Shown here piece by piece: positions 49,191 through 58,327 of a stretch of 58,709 nt of DNA; position 1 is the stretch's first letter, and each line of letters opens with the position of its first letter. Position numbers and translations under genes: made by a program. The stretch spans positions 1-58,709 of the forward strand of contig NZ_BMYY01000017.1 in NCBI RefSeq assembly GCF_014652515.1, written 5' to 3'. The notes beneath the pieces were generated by a model. It was not told the origin of the DNA, did no database searches, and saw only the letters and a program-made list of their open reading frames with translations. The stretch is from Bacterioplanes sanyensis (lineage in GTDB: Bacteria; Pseudomonadota; Gammaproteobacteria; Pseudomonadales; Oceanobacteraceae).

Positions 49191-50381
49191 CTTGCGGCCG
49201 TAATGCACCAGCAAACCCAACAGCAAGCCCCAAAAGGCACTGCTAATGCCCGCCAGCGACAAGCCCGATGCCGTGACTAGAAAGGTTAATAACGCCACAT
49301 CGCGCTCGCTCGGCTCTTGCATTGCCGCCTGTAAGCCGTTGCTTAAAGGCGCCAGCAACGCTAACCCCGCCAGGGTGGCCACCAGCGCAGCGGGAACCAT
49401 TTGCAACAGTGCCACTAAGGTGGCGCCCAACAAACCCGCCACCAGATAAAAAACGCCGCCCCAGCAGGTGGCCCAGTAGCGCTGCTCCGGCGTGCCACCG
49501 GCTTCATCGCTTTGGCATATTGCCGCGGTCATGGCGGACAAATTAAAGGCAAAACCGCCAAACGGCGCTAACAACAGGCCGGTTATGCCGGTGGTCGCGA
49601 GTAAAGGGCCAGCAGGAGCGTCGTAGCCGTTGGCGCGTAACACTGCCAAGCCCGGTATATTTTGCGACGCCATGGTGACAGCAAACAGCGGCACCGCGAT
49701 GCCCATCAGCGCCGACCAGGAGAACTCCGGTGTGACCCACTGCGGTGTTGACCATTGCCAGTCCAGCGGCTGCCACTGCAAAGCACCTTGCCAATAGGCC
49801 ACTGTCACTCCCACCAGCAAGGCCGCCACCACGCTGTAACGTGGGTGCCAATGGCGCTCCACTAAAAAGCTCAACAGCATGGCCCCGACCAGCAACGGCT
49901 GCTGCCCCATGCCGGCAAACACCTGCAAACCGAACTGCAGCAGCACCCCAGCCAATAAAGCGCCCGCCAGCGAAGCCGGCACCCATTTGAGTAAGCGCTC
50001 CACCGCCCCCGTCAAAGCCACCAAGGTCATCAACAGCGAGCAAACGATAAAAGCACCCATGGTTTCCGCCAAACTAAAGCCCGCCACACTGCTCACCAGC
50101 AAGGCCGCACCCGGTGTAGACCAGGCGGTAAACACAGGTTGACGGTAATACAGCGACAAGCCAATGCTGCTGACGCCCATGCCAACACCCACCGCCCACA
50201 GCCATGAGCTGGCCTGTGCACTCGATGCCCCGGCCGCCAACGCCGCCTGATAAACAATGGCGACCGCGCTGCTGTAGCCCACCAATACGGCAACAAAGCC
50301 GGCACTGATAAACGACGGGGTAAATGCCAACCAACGCTGGGCGCTGTGGTTGGCGGCAGGGTTTACTGGATGCGACGCCAT
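49179..50381 (-). CDS. BenE family transporter
   Basis: The 400-residue protein has about eleven to twelve membrane helices and belongs to the BenE family of benzoate/H+ symporters (YdcO in E. coli). P-V-F-T-A-W-S-T-P-G-A-A, then G-V-x-L-Q-F-G and G-G-F-A-F-N-L-S-A are typical. No benzoate catabolic genes are nearby, so the substrate is uncertain. A sutR-like gene is divergent upstream, with a shared operator region, as in E. coli ydcN-ydcO. Confidence 0.9.
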   Translation of the reverse strand: MASHPVNPAANHSAQRWLAFTPSFISAGFVAVLVGYSSAVAIVYQAALAAGASSAQASSWLWAVGVGMGVSSIGLSLYYRQPVFTAWSTPGAALLVSSVAGFSLAETMGAFIVCSLLMTLVALTGAVERLLKWVPASLAGALLAGVLLQFGLQVFAGMGQQPLLVGAMLLSFLVERHWHPRYSVVAALLVGVTVAYWQGALQWQPLDWQWSTPQWVTPEFSWSALMGIAVPLFAVTMASQNIPGLAVLRANGYDAPAGPLLATTGITGLLLAPFGGFAFNLSAMTAAICQSDEAGGTPEQRYWATCWGGVFYLVAGLLGATLVALLQMVPAALVATLAGLALLAPLSNGLQAAMQEPSERDVALLTFLVTASGLSLAGISSAFWGLLLGLLVHYGRKLRH

Positions 50382-50402
50382 CTTTTACACTCCGGATTCG
50401 CT

Positions 50403-50448
50403 TGTGCGTTATAGCGTCCAAACTAGCAGCTGTGCGTTATAACGCACA
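50403..50448. promoter_or_regulatory. operator pair between BenE gene and XRE-cupin regulator
   Basis: A perfect 18-bp palindrome TGTGCGTTATAACGCACA lies at 50431-50448. A degenerate copy beginning TGTGCGTTATAGCG lies at 50403-50420, 28 bp away. The pair lies in the 98-bp divergent space and is very likely the binding site of the XRE-cupin regulator. Confidence 0.8.
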
Positions 50449-50479
50449 ATAATTTTTTACTGTTGGAATTCCACCATCA

Positions 50480-51037
50480 ATGCAAGAAATTAATCAGTAC
50501 CTGGCCCAACGCGTGAAACAACTGCGCCAAGAAAAGGGCTGGAGTTTGGATCAGGCCGCCAAAGAAACCGGCGTCAGCAAAGCCATGCTGGGGCAAATTG
50601 AACGCGGTGAATCGAGCCCCACCGTGGCCCGCTTGTGGAAAATTGCCAGTGGTTTTCATTGCTCGCTGTCCAGCTTGTTAGAGCCCGCCCCAACGCCACA
50701 ACAAACCCTTAAGCGCCATGCGGATGACCTCAGACAGCAGCCCAGTCAGGGCGAAATGCTGGTTGCCCCCTTATTTAGCTATGACCCGAGCAAGGGTTTT
50801 GAACTGTTTGAACTCACCCTAGCACCCGCTTACGAGCGCATCTCTGAGCCCCACGAGCCCGGCGTCACGGAACATATCGTGGTGATCAGTGGCGTGATGG
50901 AGTTATTGCTGGATGGTCAATGGCAAACACTAGAGCCAGGCGATGCGGTTCGCTTTGCTGCCGACTGCGAACATGGCTACCGCAATCCGGGCACCGTGCC
51001 TGTGGTCTTTCATGATTTGATTCACTATGCCCGTTAA
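50480..51037 (+). CDS. XRE-cupin transcriptional regulator (SutR/YdcN-like)
   Basis: The 185-residue protein has an N-terminal Cro/C1 helix-turn-helix (about residues 7-61, with S-L-D-Q-A-A-K-E-T-G-V-S-K-A-M-L-G-Q-I-E-R-G) and a C-terminal cupin (about 110-180). The cupin carries an E-H-x6-G segment and a second D-C-E-H histidine segment, which could bind a metal or small ligand. It is divergent from the BenE gene. The equivalent E. coli pair is ydcN-ydcO, where YdcN (SutR) is linked to sulfur use. Its stop overlaps the convergent small gene by 4 bp. Confidence 0.9.
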   Translation: MQEINQYLAQRVKQLRQEKGWSLDQAAKETGVSKAMLGQIERGESSPTVARLWKIASGFHCSLSSLLEPAPTPQQTLKRHADDLRQQPSQGEMLVAPLFSYDPSKGFELFELTLAPAYERISEPHEPGVTEHIVVISGVMELLLDGQWQTLEPGDAVRFAADCEHGYRNPGTVPVVFHDLIHYAR

Positions 51038-51318
51038 CGCTGCTGGCGATAGCGCCGCCGGCGCATCAGCAGCCAGTGCTGTAGCAAGCGCAATAGGCAC
51101 GATATGCCGAACAACTGTATCAACAACATCAGCAATAGCCCCATGCCATAGACGACATCTGTGTCATGAAATTGATCCACGCACCAAAACAGCGCTGCCC
51201 ACAGTCCAAACCAGACCGCCAAGCTCACCCATAACAGACCACGCCCCCAGCGCACCAGCCAGGGGCATAGCACAGTCACTAGAGCAATCACTGAAAAAAT
51301 TCCTATCTGCACCCACAT
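51034..51318 (-). CDS. small membrane protein, unknown function
   Basis: The 94-residue product has a first helix (about residues 4-40, possibly two), a second (about 57-80) and an arginine-rich C-terminal tail (R-R-R-R-Y-R-Q-Q-R), so the tail is probably cytoplasmic. A purine-rich AAGGAAGGAAAA stretch upstream of the ATG is a plausible ribosome site. The family is unknown. It is convergent with the regulator. Confidence 0.65.
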   Translation of the reverse strand: MWVQIGIFSVIALVTVLCPWLVRWGRGLLWVSLAVWFGLWAALFWCVDQFHDTDVVYGMGLLLMLLIQLFGISCLLRLLQHWLLMRRRRYRQQR

Positions 51319-51360
51319 GGTATTTTCCTTCCTTTACTACAGCGGTGTGATCCTAACGTC

Positions 51361-51462
51361 ATGGCTTATACATCTCTCACCACGCAGCAGCAATACAACT
51401 GGCTGCGTCGCATGCGCTCCATTAACCATGTCGCCACCACCAAATTTCATACCAAAGCCTGA
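51361..51462 (+). CDS. possible 33-residue protein
   Basis: An ATG-to-TGA frame encodes 33 residues, rich in basic and polar residues (N-W-L-R-R-M-R-S-I-N). No clear ribosome site precedes the ATG. It lies in the 200-bp gap before the chemoreceptor gene. It may be a chance frame. Confidence 0.2.
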   Translation: MAYTSLTTQQQYNWLRRMRSINHVATTKFHTKA

Positions 51463-51556
51463 GTATATTAGGTCTTTGCCAGCCTCCAAGTCGTCGCTGA
51501 GTCTCATACTGCTTTACTAGTTGCGTTGTTCTTTTACTCAGCAGCCGGAGGCTGAA

Positions 51557-53068
51557 ATGAAGCGGCTCAGACTCAACTTATCTCACCGTCTTACCCTGGC
51601 CTTTGCCGTTCCCATTGCCTTGTTAAGCTTTATGGGCGTTATCGCCTTGGATGGTATTCGTACCAACAACCAGGGCTTAGAAACCGTCTATCAAGACCGC
51701 GTGATTCCTCTGCAGCAACTCAAAGCCATCGCCGATGGCTACGCCGTATTGGTCATCGACGCGGTAAACAAAGCCAACGTGGGGCGCATGAGCGCCGGCG
51801 AGGCAGCGCGCTCGGTACGCCAAGCCAAAGAACTGGTCGAACAGCAATGGAACGCCTACATGGCTACGGAGCTAACGGCAGAAGAACAAGGCTTAGCACA
51901 GCAAGCCAATGAATTATTTGTACCCGCTAACCGCGAAATCCAGCGTTTACAACAACACCTAGGACAACTGCAGGGCGACGTCCGCAACCAGCTCAATGAG
52001 TTTAACGGTCCGCTTTACGATGTGATCGATCCCATCAGCAACAAAATCAATGAGCTGGTGGAGTTGCAACTCAGTGTGGCCGCCCGGGAATACGCCCAAG
52101 CCACTGAGGTCATGCAACGCTCGGTGCAATTAACCATTGGCGCTGCCGTGGCGGCGCTGGTCGCTACCATCATTGCTGCTGTGTTACTGACTGGCAGTGT
52201 GCGCACGCCCTTGTATCAGGTGGTGTACCACGCCAAACAACTGGCGGCGGGAGACTTAAGCCAGCAAATTCGTGTCGATCGCCACGATGAACTCGGCGAC
52301 TTGCAGCGCGCCATGCATCAGCTGATTGATAAGCTCAAGCAAATCATCGACGACGTGCGCTCCTCCTCGCATGGCCTGTCTTCGGCAGCGGCGCAGGTAT
52401 CCTCCACCTCGCGCAGCTTGAGTAACGCCGCCACTGAGCAAGCCGCCAGCGTTGAGCAAACCACCGCCTCGGTGGAGCAAATTGCGGACTCAGTGCAACA
52501 AAATACCAACAACGCTCGCACGACTGACGACATTGCCGCGCGCGTCGCCAGCGATGCCGGCAGCAGTGGCCGCGTGGTCGCCGATACCGTCAGCGCCATG
52601 CAAGACATCGCCGAAAAAATCGCCGTTATTGATGACATCGCCTACCAAACCAACCTGCTGGCGTTAAACGCTGCCATTGAGGCAGCTCGGGCGGGCGATC
52701 ATGGCCGCGGCTTTACCATTGTCGCCTCCGAAGTGCGGCGCTTGGCCGAGCGCAGTCGTAGTGCTGCACAAAGCATTGGCGAGCTGGCACAAAACAGCGT
52801 GCAACTGGCACAAGAGGCCGGCGACCGACTGCACGATTTGGTACCCGAGGTAGAAAAGACCTCACAATTGGTCAAAGAAATTACCCAGGTATCGGAAGAG
52901 CAATCCTCTGGCTTGGCTCAAATCAGCGCCGCCATGTCGCAGCTCAGCTCGGTGGCACAGCAAAATGCATCCAGCTCGGAAGAGCTCGACGCCACCGCTG
53001 AAGAAATGACCAGCCAAGCGCAGCAATTGGTCGAGACCATGGCGTACTTTCGCCTGCAAGCCAAATAA
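51557..53068 (+). CDS. methyl-accepting chemotaxis protein
   Basis: The 503-residue receptor starts at the ATG at 51557, with a GGAGG site five bases upstream. It has a membrane helix (about 13-32), a periplasmic four-helix-bundle domain (4HB_MCP type), a second helix (about 196-220), a HAMP domain, and a cytoplasmic signalling domain whose tip is [21 protein letters not shown]. No C-terminal CheR tether pentapeptide is visible. The ligand is unknown. No che genes are adjacent. Confidence 0.94.
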   Translation: MKRLRLNLSHRLTLAFAVPIALLSFMGVIALDGIRTNNQGLETVYQDRVIPLQQLKAIADGYAVLVIDAVNKANVGRMSAGEAARSVRQAKELVEQQWNAYMATELTAEEQGLAQQANELFVPANREIQRLQQHLGQLQGDVRNQLNEFNGPLYDVIDPISNKINELVELQLSVAAREYAQATEVMQRSVQLTIGAAVAALVATIIAAVLLTGSVRTPLYQVVYHAKQLAAGDLSQQIRVDRHDELGDLQRAMHQLIDKLKQIIDDVRSSSHGLSSAAAQVSSTSRSLSNAATEQAASVEQTTASVEQIADSVQQNTNNARTTDDIAARVASDAGSSGRVVADTVSAMQDIAEKIAVIDDIAYQTNLLALNAAIEAARAGDHGRGFTIVASEVRRLAERSRSAAQSIGELAQNSVQLAQEAGDRLHDLVPEVEKTSQLVKEITQVSEEQSSGLAQISAAMSQLSSVAQQNASSSEELDATAEEMTSQAQQLVETMAYFRLQAK

Positions 53069-53173
53069 AGGAGCTGCTGGCGCAAAACGGCTAATGCGAT
53101 AACACAAGGACTCTCGACAGCACACCGTTATTGCACGGCAAACTGCTATCATCACAGCTCCTTGACTCGGGAA

Positions 53174-53503
53174 ATGATTATGCGCCTCGCACTCACACTG
53201 ATATTGCTCAGCCAGCTCACTGGCTGCATGCGCGACCCAGAGCGCATGGCCAATATTCGTGACATTGGCGATGCCATTAACCACTGCCGCCGCTACACCG
53301 AGCAAGTCATGCCCGCCGATACCGCCGTTGCCATTGACCGCTTATCTACTCGCGAAAACGCCGACGGCTACGATATTTATTTACGCGTATCTGATAAAAA
53401 CAATAACGGCTGGGTGCGCTGCCAGGTAGACGAGGATGGCTATATTGATAGCCATCGCATTTATGGTATGCGCCACGAAGGGCCATCCATTTTTACCTTT
53501 TAG
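53174..53503 (+). CDS. small lipoprotein, unknown function
   Basis: The product has 109 residues from the ATG at 53174 (107 from the ATG at 53180). The signal peptide ends in a lipobox L-T-G-C. The mature part has two more cysteines (H-C-R-R and R-C-Q-V) and a N-G-W-V-R-C segment. I do not recognise the family. The MITE begins five bases after its stop. Confidence 0.7.
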   Translation: MIMRLALTLILLSQLTGCMRDPERMANIRDIGDAINHCRRYTEQVMPADTAVAIDRLSTRENADGYDIYLRVSDKNNNGWVRCQVDEDGYIDSHRIYGMRHEGPSIFTF

Positions 53504-53508
53504 CTTAA

Positions 53509-53770
53509 GGCGCCTCTGAATAATTCTGCACAACTCTGCGCGAGTGCAGCAGGCTTTCAGAACAAGGCGGTGATGGCAGGAAATGGCCAGCCCTTTTCAA
53601 CATCGCCAACAACGTTATGAAGGCCTGCGGCCCGCGCCCTAAGGGGAGCGCCAGAGAACTCCAGCTCTGTGTCGCCGATTTTTGCTGTAGCTGGCTAGAG
53701 CGGCAAACCGGCTTCGTGATCTGAAATCCTCTGGCGATCCAGAGCGGGCACCGAATTATTCAGAGGTGCC
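53509..53770. mobile_element. MITE, 262 bp, flanked by TTAA
   Basis: Ends are imperfect inverted repeats of 18 bp: GGCGCCTCTGAATAATTC at the left and its complement with one mismatch at the right. Both ends are flanked by TTAA (53505-53508 and 53771-53774), consistent with a four-base target duplication. There is no open frame, but several internal hairpins are present (CTGCAC/GTGCAG near the left end and CTCTGG/CCAGAG near the right). It is a non-autonomous element mobilised by a transposase not in this window. Confidence 0.85.
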
Positions 53771-54277
53771 TTAATAATAAAACAGCACTAAATCTCTTCC
53801 GGCTGCCGTGTTGAGCCAGCCTTGCAACTGCTGCTGTTGCGCTACCGATAACTCAGAGGCTGACACACTGGCGGCGCATTCAGCGTGCTGAGCAATCAGG
53901 CAGGCAAACACCATGGGAAAACCGCCGGCATCTTCTAACCAAGGGTGAGAAAACGCCAGCGATTTTAGCCCTTTAAGCCCAGTGATGGCGGTCATTTCTG
54001 CCGGATAAAACTCGCTGTTATCTAACGCAGTGCCCATGCTCTGCGCCAATAATTCCCACACATACCAATACAGCGCCGGCTCGACGTCATCGTCTAATGC
54101 ACCTGCAGCGATGTGCTGCAACGCTTGCTCTGCCGAGGTACCAAACTCCGCCGTTAACCGCGCCAGCGCGCTTCCCTGTTGTTGCTTAAACTGCGTCAGC
54201 TGCTCGCCCGTCAGCTGGCCGTAACATTGATTCAGTGCATCCAGATCTACAGCGTACGCTTGCCATCCGTAACTCAT
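53771..54277 (-). CDS. uncharacterised protein, possibly DUF7691-like
   Basis: The 168-residue protein has no signal peptide and is acidic. The start Y-A-V-D-L-D-A-L and a mid-region with A-L-Y-W-Y-V-W-E-L-L resemble small cytosolic proteins that I associate loosely with DUF7691, but I would not rely on that. Its stop codon is part of the TTAA copy at the MITE end. It overlaps the Lrp regulator gene by four bases (ATGA) and may be in its operon. Confidence 0.65.
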   Translation of the reverse strand: MSYGWQAYAVDLDALNQCYGQLTGEQLTQFKQQQGSALARLTAEFGTSAEQALQHIAAGALDDDVEPALYWYVWELLAQSMGTALDNSEFYPAEMTAITGLKGLKSLAFSHPWLEDAGGFPMVFACLIAQHAECAASVSASELSVAQQQQLQGWLNTAAGRDLVLFYY

Positions 54278-54759
54278 CTTTCCTCCAATGGTAATTCCAG
54301 GCTTTCTTTCACTTCTTCCATCACGATATAACTTTTTGAGTTTTTCACCCCGGGTAACTGCAGCAGCATATCACCGAGCAAGGTGCGATATTGCGACATA
54401 TCTTTGATGCGTGCTTTGACTAAATAATCTGAATCGCCCGACACCAAATGACACTCCAACACATAAGGCAACTCGCGCACGGCACGGGTGAAATCGGAAA
54501 ACGCTTGCGGTGATTGATGCGCCAGTGAGATTTCCACAAACACCAATAATTCATGCCCCATCAGCGCTGGGTTCAGCCGCGCGTAATAGCCTTCGATATA
54601 GCCATCGCGCTCCAAGCGCTTAACACGCTCCATGCAAGGCGTTGAACTAAGGCCGACTTTATCGGCCAGCTCCACATAACTGATGCGCCCCTGTTGTTGC
54701 AGTACCGCCAAGATGCGTCGGTCGAGTCGATCCAAAGGCTTGGGCTCTGAGGCTTTCAT
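54274..54759 (-). CDS. dadR: Lrp/AsnC family regulator, probable DadR
   Basis: The 161-residue protein has an N-terminal winged helix (residues about 9-70: L-D-R-R-I-L-A-V-L-Q-Q-x-G-R-I-S-Y-V-E-L-A) and a C-terminal RAM ligand domain with V-L-E-C-H-L-V-S-G-D-S-D-Y-L-V-K-A-R. In pseudomonads the Lrp-type DadR is divergent from dadA and activates it in response to alanine. The same arrangement is seen here, which supports this name by context. Confidence 0.85.
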   Translation of the reverse strand: MKASEPKPLDRLDRRILAVLQQQGRISYVELADKVGLSSTPCMERVKRLERDGYIEGYYARLNPALMGHELLVFVEISLAHQSPQAFSDFTRAVRELPYVLECHLVSGDSDYLVKARIKDMSQYRTLLGDMLLQLPGVKNSKSYIVMEEVKESLELPLEER

Positions 54760-54779
54760 AGATTAAAACTCGGCAAAGA

Positions 54780-54789
54780 CTTAATTAAG
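54780..54789. promoter_or_regulatory. AT-rich palindrome between dadR and dadA
   Basis: CTTAATTAAG lies in the 129-bp AT-rich space between the divergent genes, where an Lrp-type regulator would bind. Assignment as a DadR site is by position only. Confidence 0.3.
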
Positions 54790-54888
54790 CAGAGGTTATC
54801 ACTACAAAAACAGCAAAAACAAAGGAAAAACCGCTAGCAATCGTCGTAGCATACCGGGCTAAACAGCGAAAAACGGAGCATCGTCACC

Positions 54889-56184
54889 ATGCATGTCATG
54901 ATTCTCGGAGCCGGCGTCGTCGGCGTCACCAGTGCCTGGTATTTGGCGCGTGCCGGCCATCAGGTCACCGTGGTCGACCGCCAGGCCGAACCTGCCCAAG
55001 AAACTAGCTACGCCAACGCTGGCCAGATTTCGCCCGGTTATTCCGCTCCCTGGGCAGCCCCGGGTGTGCCCTTCAAAGCGATTAAATGGTTGCTGCAAGA
55101 TTTAGCACCGCTGGCCATTGATGTGCGCCACTGGGATCGCCATACCCTCAGTTGGATGACACGCATGCTGCTCAACTGCAACGAGCGCAGCTATCACATC
55201 AACAAGGGCCGCATGATGCGTTTGGCCGAATACAGCCGTGACTGCTTAAAAGCCGCGCGCAACGAGCTCGGCCTCGACTATGAGCAGCGCACCGGCGGCA
55301 CCTTGCAACTGTTTCGCCAGCACAGCCAAATGGCGGCTTCAGAAAAAGACATTGCCGTATTGCGCGAGTGCGGTGTTGAGCACCAGCTGCTCGACGTCGA
55401 TGACTGCGTGAACTACGAACCCGGCCTTGCGCACAGCCGCGATAAATTAGTCGGCGGCTTGCGCCTGCCCGGTGACGAAACCGGCGACTGCCAAGCTTTT
55501 ACCCGCCAGTTAGCAGAGCACTGCCGTGAACTGGGCGTTGAGTTTCGCATGAACACCGCCGTGCAAGGGCTAATGTGTCAGCAGCACCGCATTGATGGCG
55601 TGATCACCAACCAAGGCAACCTCAAAGCCGATGCCTACTTAATGGCGATGGGCAGTTTCTCAGCGCCGATGCTGCGCCAGATTAACCTCGACTTGCCGAT
55701 TCACCCGATTAAAGGCTACTCCCTCACCGTGCCGATTACCGACGCCGAGCGTGCGCCGCAATCGACCTTGATGGACGAAACCTACAAAGTCGCCATAACC
55801 CGCTTTAACGACCGCATTCGCGTTGGTGGCACCGCCGAAATTGCCGGCTACCAGCTCAACCTGCCGGAAAAACGCCGCGCCAATATTGAATTTGTGGTCA
55901 ACGACCTGTTCCCCGGCGCCGGCAACACCGCTAAGGCCGAGTTCTGGACCGGCCTGCGCCCCATGACCCCGGACGGCACCCCCATTATTGGCGCCACCGA
56001 TATCGACAACCTGTTTTTAAACACCGGCCATGGCACGCTCGGCTGGACTATGTCGATGGGATCGGCCAAAGTCATTGCCGACCTGATCAGTCAGCGTCAA
56101 ACCGACATCGATGCCGCTGACCTGTCGCTTTCTCGTTATCAAAAACGGAGTCAACATGTACCAAAAAAACACTATTCATACTGA
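54889..56184 (+). CDS. dadA: D-amino acid dehydrogenase small subunit
   Basis: DadA is an FAD enzyme at the inner membrane that oxidises D-alanine and other D-amino acids to 2-oxo acids and ammonia, passing electrons to the respiratory chain. The 431-residue length matches E. coli DadA. The FAD motif [10 protein letters not shown] is at the N-terminus, followed by [27 protein letters not shown] and [11 protein letters not shown]. Its 3' end overlaps ridA by 29 bp. No alanine racemase gene (dadX) follows. Confidence 0.96.
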   Translation: MHVMILGAGVVGVTSAWYLARAGHQVTVVDRQAEPAQETSYANAGQISPGYSAPWAAPGVPFKAIKWLLQDLAPLAIDVRHWDRHTLSWMTRMLLNCNERSYHINKGRMMRLAEYSRDCLKAARNELGLDYEQRTGGTLQLFRQHSQMAASEKDIAVLRECGVEHQLLDVDDCVNYEPGLAHSRDKLVGGLRLPGDETGDCQAFTRQLAEHCRELGVEFRMNTAVQGLMCQQHRIDGVITNQGNLKADAYLMAMGSFSAPMLRQINLDLPIHPIKGYSLTVPITDAERAPQSTLMDETYKVAITRFNDRIRVGGTAEIAGYQLNLPEKRRANIEFVVNDLFPGAGNTAKAEFWTGLRPMTPDGTPIIGATDIDNLFLNTGHGTLGWTMSMGSAKVIADLISQRQTDIDAADLSLSRYQKRSQHVPKKHYSY

Positions 56185-56539
56185 CCAGGCACCGGCGGCC
56201 ATTGGCCCCTATTCACAAGCCGTGCGCGTCGACAACACCGTGTATATTTCCGGCCAGATTCCGCTGAACCCAAGCACGATGGAAATGGTCACCGAGTCGT
56301 TTGAAGCACAGGCCGAGCAGGTAATGAAAAACCTGAAAGCCATTTGTGAAGCCGCCGGCGGTGATTTAAACAACCTGGTCAAACTGACGGTATTATTGTC
56401 AGACATGAGCTACTTCGCCCAGGTCAACGCCGTGATGGAAAAATACTTCCAAGCACCTTACCCAGCGCGCGCCGCGTTTGCGGTAAAAACCCTGCCCAAA
56501 GATGCCGACGTTGAAATCGAAGGCATTATGGCGCTGTAA
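56156..56539 (+). CDS. ridA: RidA family reactive intermediate deaminase
   Basis: RidA hydrolyses reactive enamine and imine intermediates. The ATG at 56156 lies within the end of dadA, with CGGAG upstream, and gives 127 residues. The YjgF signature is intact: [25 protein letters not shown] with the catalytic arginine, and D-V-E-I-E-G. Coupling with dadA suggests it clears imino acids made by DadA. Confidence 0.95.
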   Translation: MYQKNTIHTDQAPAAIGPYSQAVRVDNTVYISGQIPLNPSTMEMVTESFEAQAEQVMKNLKAICEAAGGDLNNLVKLTVLLSDMSYFAQVNAVMEKYFQAPYPARAAFAVKTLPKDADVEIEGIMAL

Positions 56540-56546
56540 CAAAGCC

Positions 56547-56576
56547 ACGGCCGCCCAGTGCGGCCGTTGTTTTATT
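56547..56576 (+). terminator. intrinsic terminator of dadA-ridA
   Basis: ACGGCCGC (56547-56554) pairs with GCGGCCGT (56560-56567), followed by a T-rich tail. It lies seven bases after the ridA stop. Confidence 0.85.
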
Positions 56577-56600
56577 CGTGTTCCCTTCTTGCTGGTATCG

Positions 56601-56633
56601 TCGGGGTTAGCTGCTGCTAAAGCGGGGCAAGAT
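56601..56633 (-). repeat. fragment related to the interior of the 95-bp element
   Basis: These 33 bases match 58615-58647 at 27 positions without gaps. On the minus strand both end in a similar short frame (I-L-x-R-F-x-x-S-stop), as the 3' ends of two related transposase genes would. It is probably an old mobile-element scar. Confidence 0.5.
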
Positions 56634-56669
56634 TTTTTCTCATCATGATTTGTTATTTCGCTATCCTGA

Positions 56670-56912
56670 TACAAAAACCCAGTGGCTACAAGTCGACCAT
56701 GGCGGGTATTTCCAAACGCGGAAATCGCTATTTACGGTCCAAGCAGCCAGGCACACTGTTCGATAGGCCAAGCGACAAAGCGATACAAAACTAGGCAACT
56801 AGATTACGCCGTGGACTGCAAAAAGGTGTTAGGTCTGATCAGACGCCGAATATATGTCAGCACTACCACCAACCGGTATGAACCACCGTTCATCATAGCG
56901 ACCGAGCGATGA
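56670..56912 (+). pseudogene. IS110/IS1111-like transposase C-terminal remnant
   Basis: One frame reads G-x-K-S-T-x-x-G-I-S-K-R-G-N-R-Y-L-R, the well-known segment of IS110/IS1111 transposases. The frame then shifts; the next frame has S-I-G-Q-A-T-K-R-Y-K-T-R-Q-L-D, which also fits the family. The gene is therefore a frameshifted and truncated remnant of the C-terminal part. No intact IS ends were found. Confidence 0.7.
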
Positions 56913-56934
56913 TTAAAAAATAGTTTCAGCAGGT

Positions 56935-56962
56935 GTGCCAAGGCCATCTTATGGCTTGGCAC
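56935..56962 (-). terminator. hairpin after the PI-PLC-like gene
   Basis: GTGCCAAGGCCAT (56935-56947) pairs with ATGGCTTGGCAC (56951-56962) with one bulged base. On the minus strand a T run follows after a short spacer. It lies 33 bp beyond the PLC stop codon. Confidence 0.6.
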
Positions 56963-56995
56963 TGCGACTGCCTCTGAATATGTCTTGTTTTTTGC

Positions 56996-58246
56996 TTAAA
57001 AATTAGAACGAATGATTGCATCAACAATGCTGTGGCTACTGCCTTTATCGTTATAAAAGTCTAGCATGACGACGCCTAAGCGTTGGCTTCCTTCTATCTT
57101 TGATAGGTATTGCTCCAAACTTTTGTTCATCGGTGGTTTTACACCATGCCCTCCCCATGCATATTGGTAAGGTGTTCTGGCATTGGCTTTGTTATAAGCA
57201 ATGCTGTTGTATGTAATATGAACAACACCATCGTCTTTATTTTCTGCGGCGTCAGTCAAACATTCTCGGACAATTTTTTCTTTCGTGTGCGTATTGGTTT
57301 CCTTGTATTGGTCTTCCACTTTTAACCTGACGCCGTCAAACGTGGCATTCTGGAATGTAGCGTTATCCTTCCAGACATCTTGCAGATCTATGCCAAAATT
57401 ATCCCGCTTTTTGCTCGCAAAGCGCCTTAATAACACCACCTTTCCTCTTAACTCGTTGAGTGGCCTTAACGTCGAGTCAAGATAAAAAAGATCACGGAAC
57501 TTCTCGCTTTCAAGATATGTATTAAAACCTACTTCTACCATTAACTCCGGATCATCATTGGCACTGTTCATCAGCATAAAAATTGCTTCTGTAGGGTTCT
57601 GTTCTAAGAACGCTTTACAACTATCCAGTACATCGCCAAAGCTGATTCCACAATCTACTGGGCCGTGTTTAATTTGTAGTGGGTCATTTTTCAGGCGCTT
57701 TCGGTAGTCTTCACTCATTGGCGGCATTGGTGATAATAGCTCTATCGGCAGCAGATGATCTGCCCGAATATCTAAGAAGCGAATACCGTCGTTGAGCTGG
57801 GTTGAAATATCGAAGTTCTGTGTGCGGGCAAAACCTTTGACAAGGCTTGAAACGCCCTCAGTAGCGGAATCATGGGTTCCGGGTAAAGAGAGTTGATCGA
57901 GAGTCAGACTATCGTCTAACGCTCCCATCCAATCATGGTGTTTAATGCACCAGTTAGAAAGGTATTTGTTTTCTTCTGACACGGGGAAGTTCGATGCAGT
58001 TTTCTCATCAATAATTCTTAGTGCTTCTCCTTCCCAGACAACGTAATAAATTCCTCCTTGGTTAACGGTATCCAGCCTTGTTCTTCCGGCTGGATTTTCC
58101 TTTCTTCGTTCAGTTGTAAGTGTATAAGTTGTGTCCCATTCATAACGCCCTTCTTCCCCCGCTGTCACGTAGCTGTCATTCCCCCCGCCAAGACGCCAGT
58201 ACTTGAGCTCCCAAATCGTGCAATTCCTTAGCTTTAACGTCGCCAT
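56996..58246 (-). CDS. phosphatidylinositol-specific phospholipase C-like protein
   Basis: From the ATG at 58246, preceded by AAGGAGAA, the product has 416 residues. Residues about 110-400 form a PI-PLC X domain: catalytic His125 in L-P-G-T-H-D-S-A-T, R-F-L-D-I-R (156-161), and the second histidine His194 in Q-I-K-H-G, so both general acid/base histidines are present. The first 100 residues are beta-rich and of unknown type. There is no signal peptide. The gene is AT-richer than its neighbours and lies between IS remnants, so recent acquisition is likely. Confidence 0.88.
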   Translation of the reverse strand: MATLKLRNCTIWELKYWRLGGGNDSYVTAGEEGRYEWDTTYTLTTERRKENPAGRTRLDTVNQGGIYYVVWEGEALRIIDEKTASNFPVSEENKYLSNWCIKHHDWMGALDDSLTLDQLSLPGTHDSATEGVSSLVKGFARTQNFDISTQLNDGIRFLDIRADHLLPIELLSPMPPMSEDYRKRLKNDPLQIKHGPVDCGISFGDVLDSCKAFLEQNPTEAIFMLMNSANDDPELMVEVGFNTYLESEKFRDLFYLDSTLRPLNELRGKVVLLRRFASKKRDNFGIDLQDVWKDNATFQNATFDGVRLKVEDQYKETNTHTKEKIVRECLTDAAENKDDGVVHITYNSIAYNKANARTPYQYAWGGHGVKPPMNKSLEQYLSKIEGSQRLGVVMLDFYNDKGSSHSIVDAIIRSNF

Positions 58247-58327
58247 TCCGTTCTCCTTAGACACTAAATGCAACATATCGAAAGCACACGAAACGTGTGA
58301 TGTTCAGATTATTTTTAAGACTTGGGC

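Noticed and set aside
49543-50043. 166-residue minus-strand frame inside the BenE gene
   Set aside because: Composition is that of a shifted membrane-protein frame (glycine- and alanine-rich), with no ribosome site.
56935-56962. TGGCAC-N5-CTGC resemblance to a sigma-54 promoter near 56950-56970
   Set aside because: It is part of a hairpin and no gene starts downstream on the same strand at a fitting distance.
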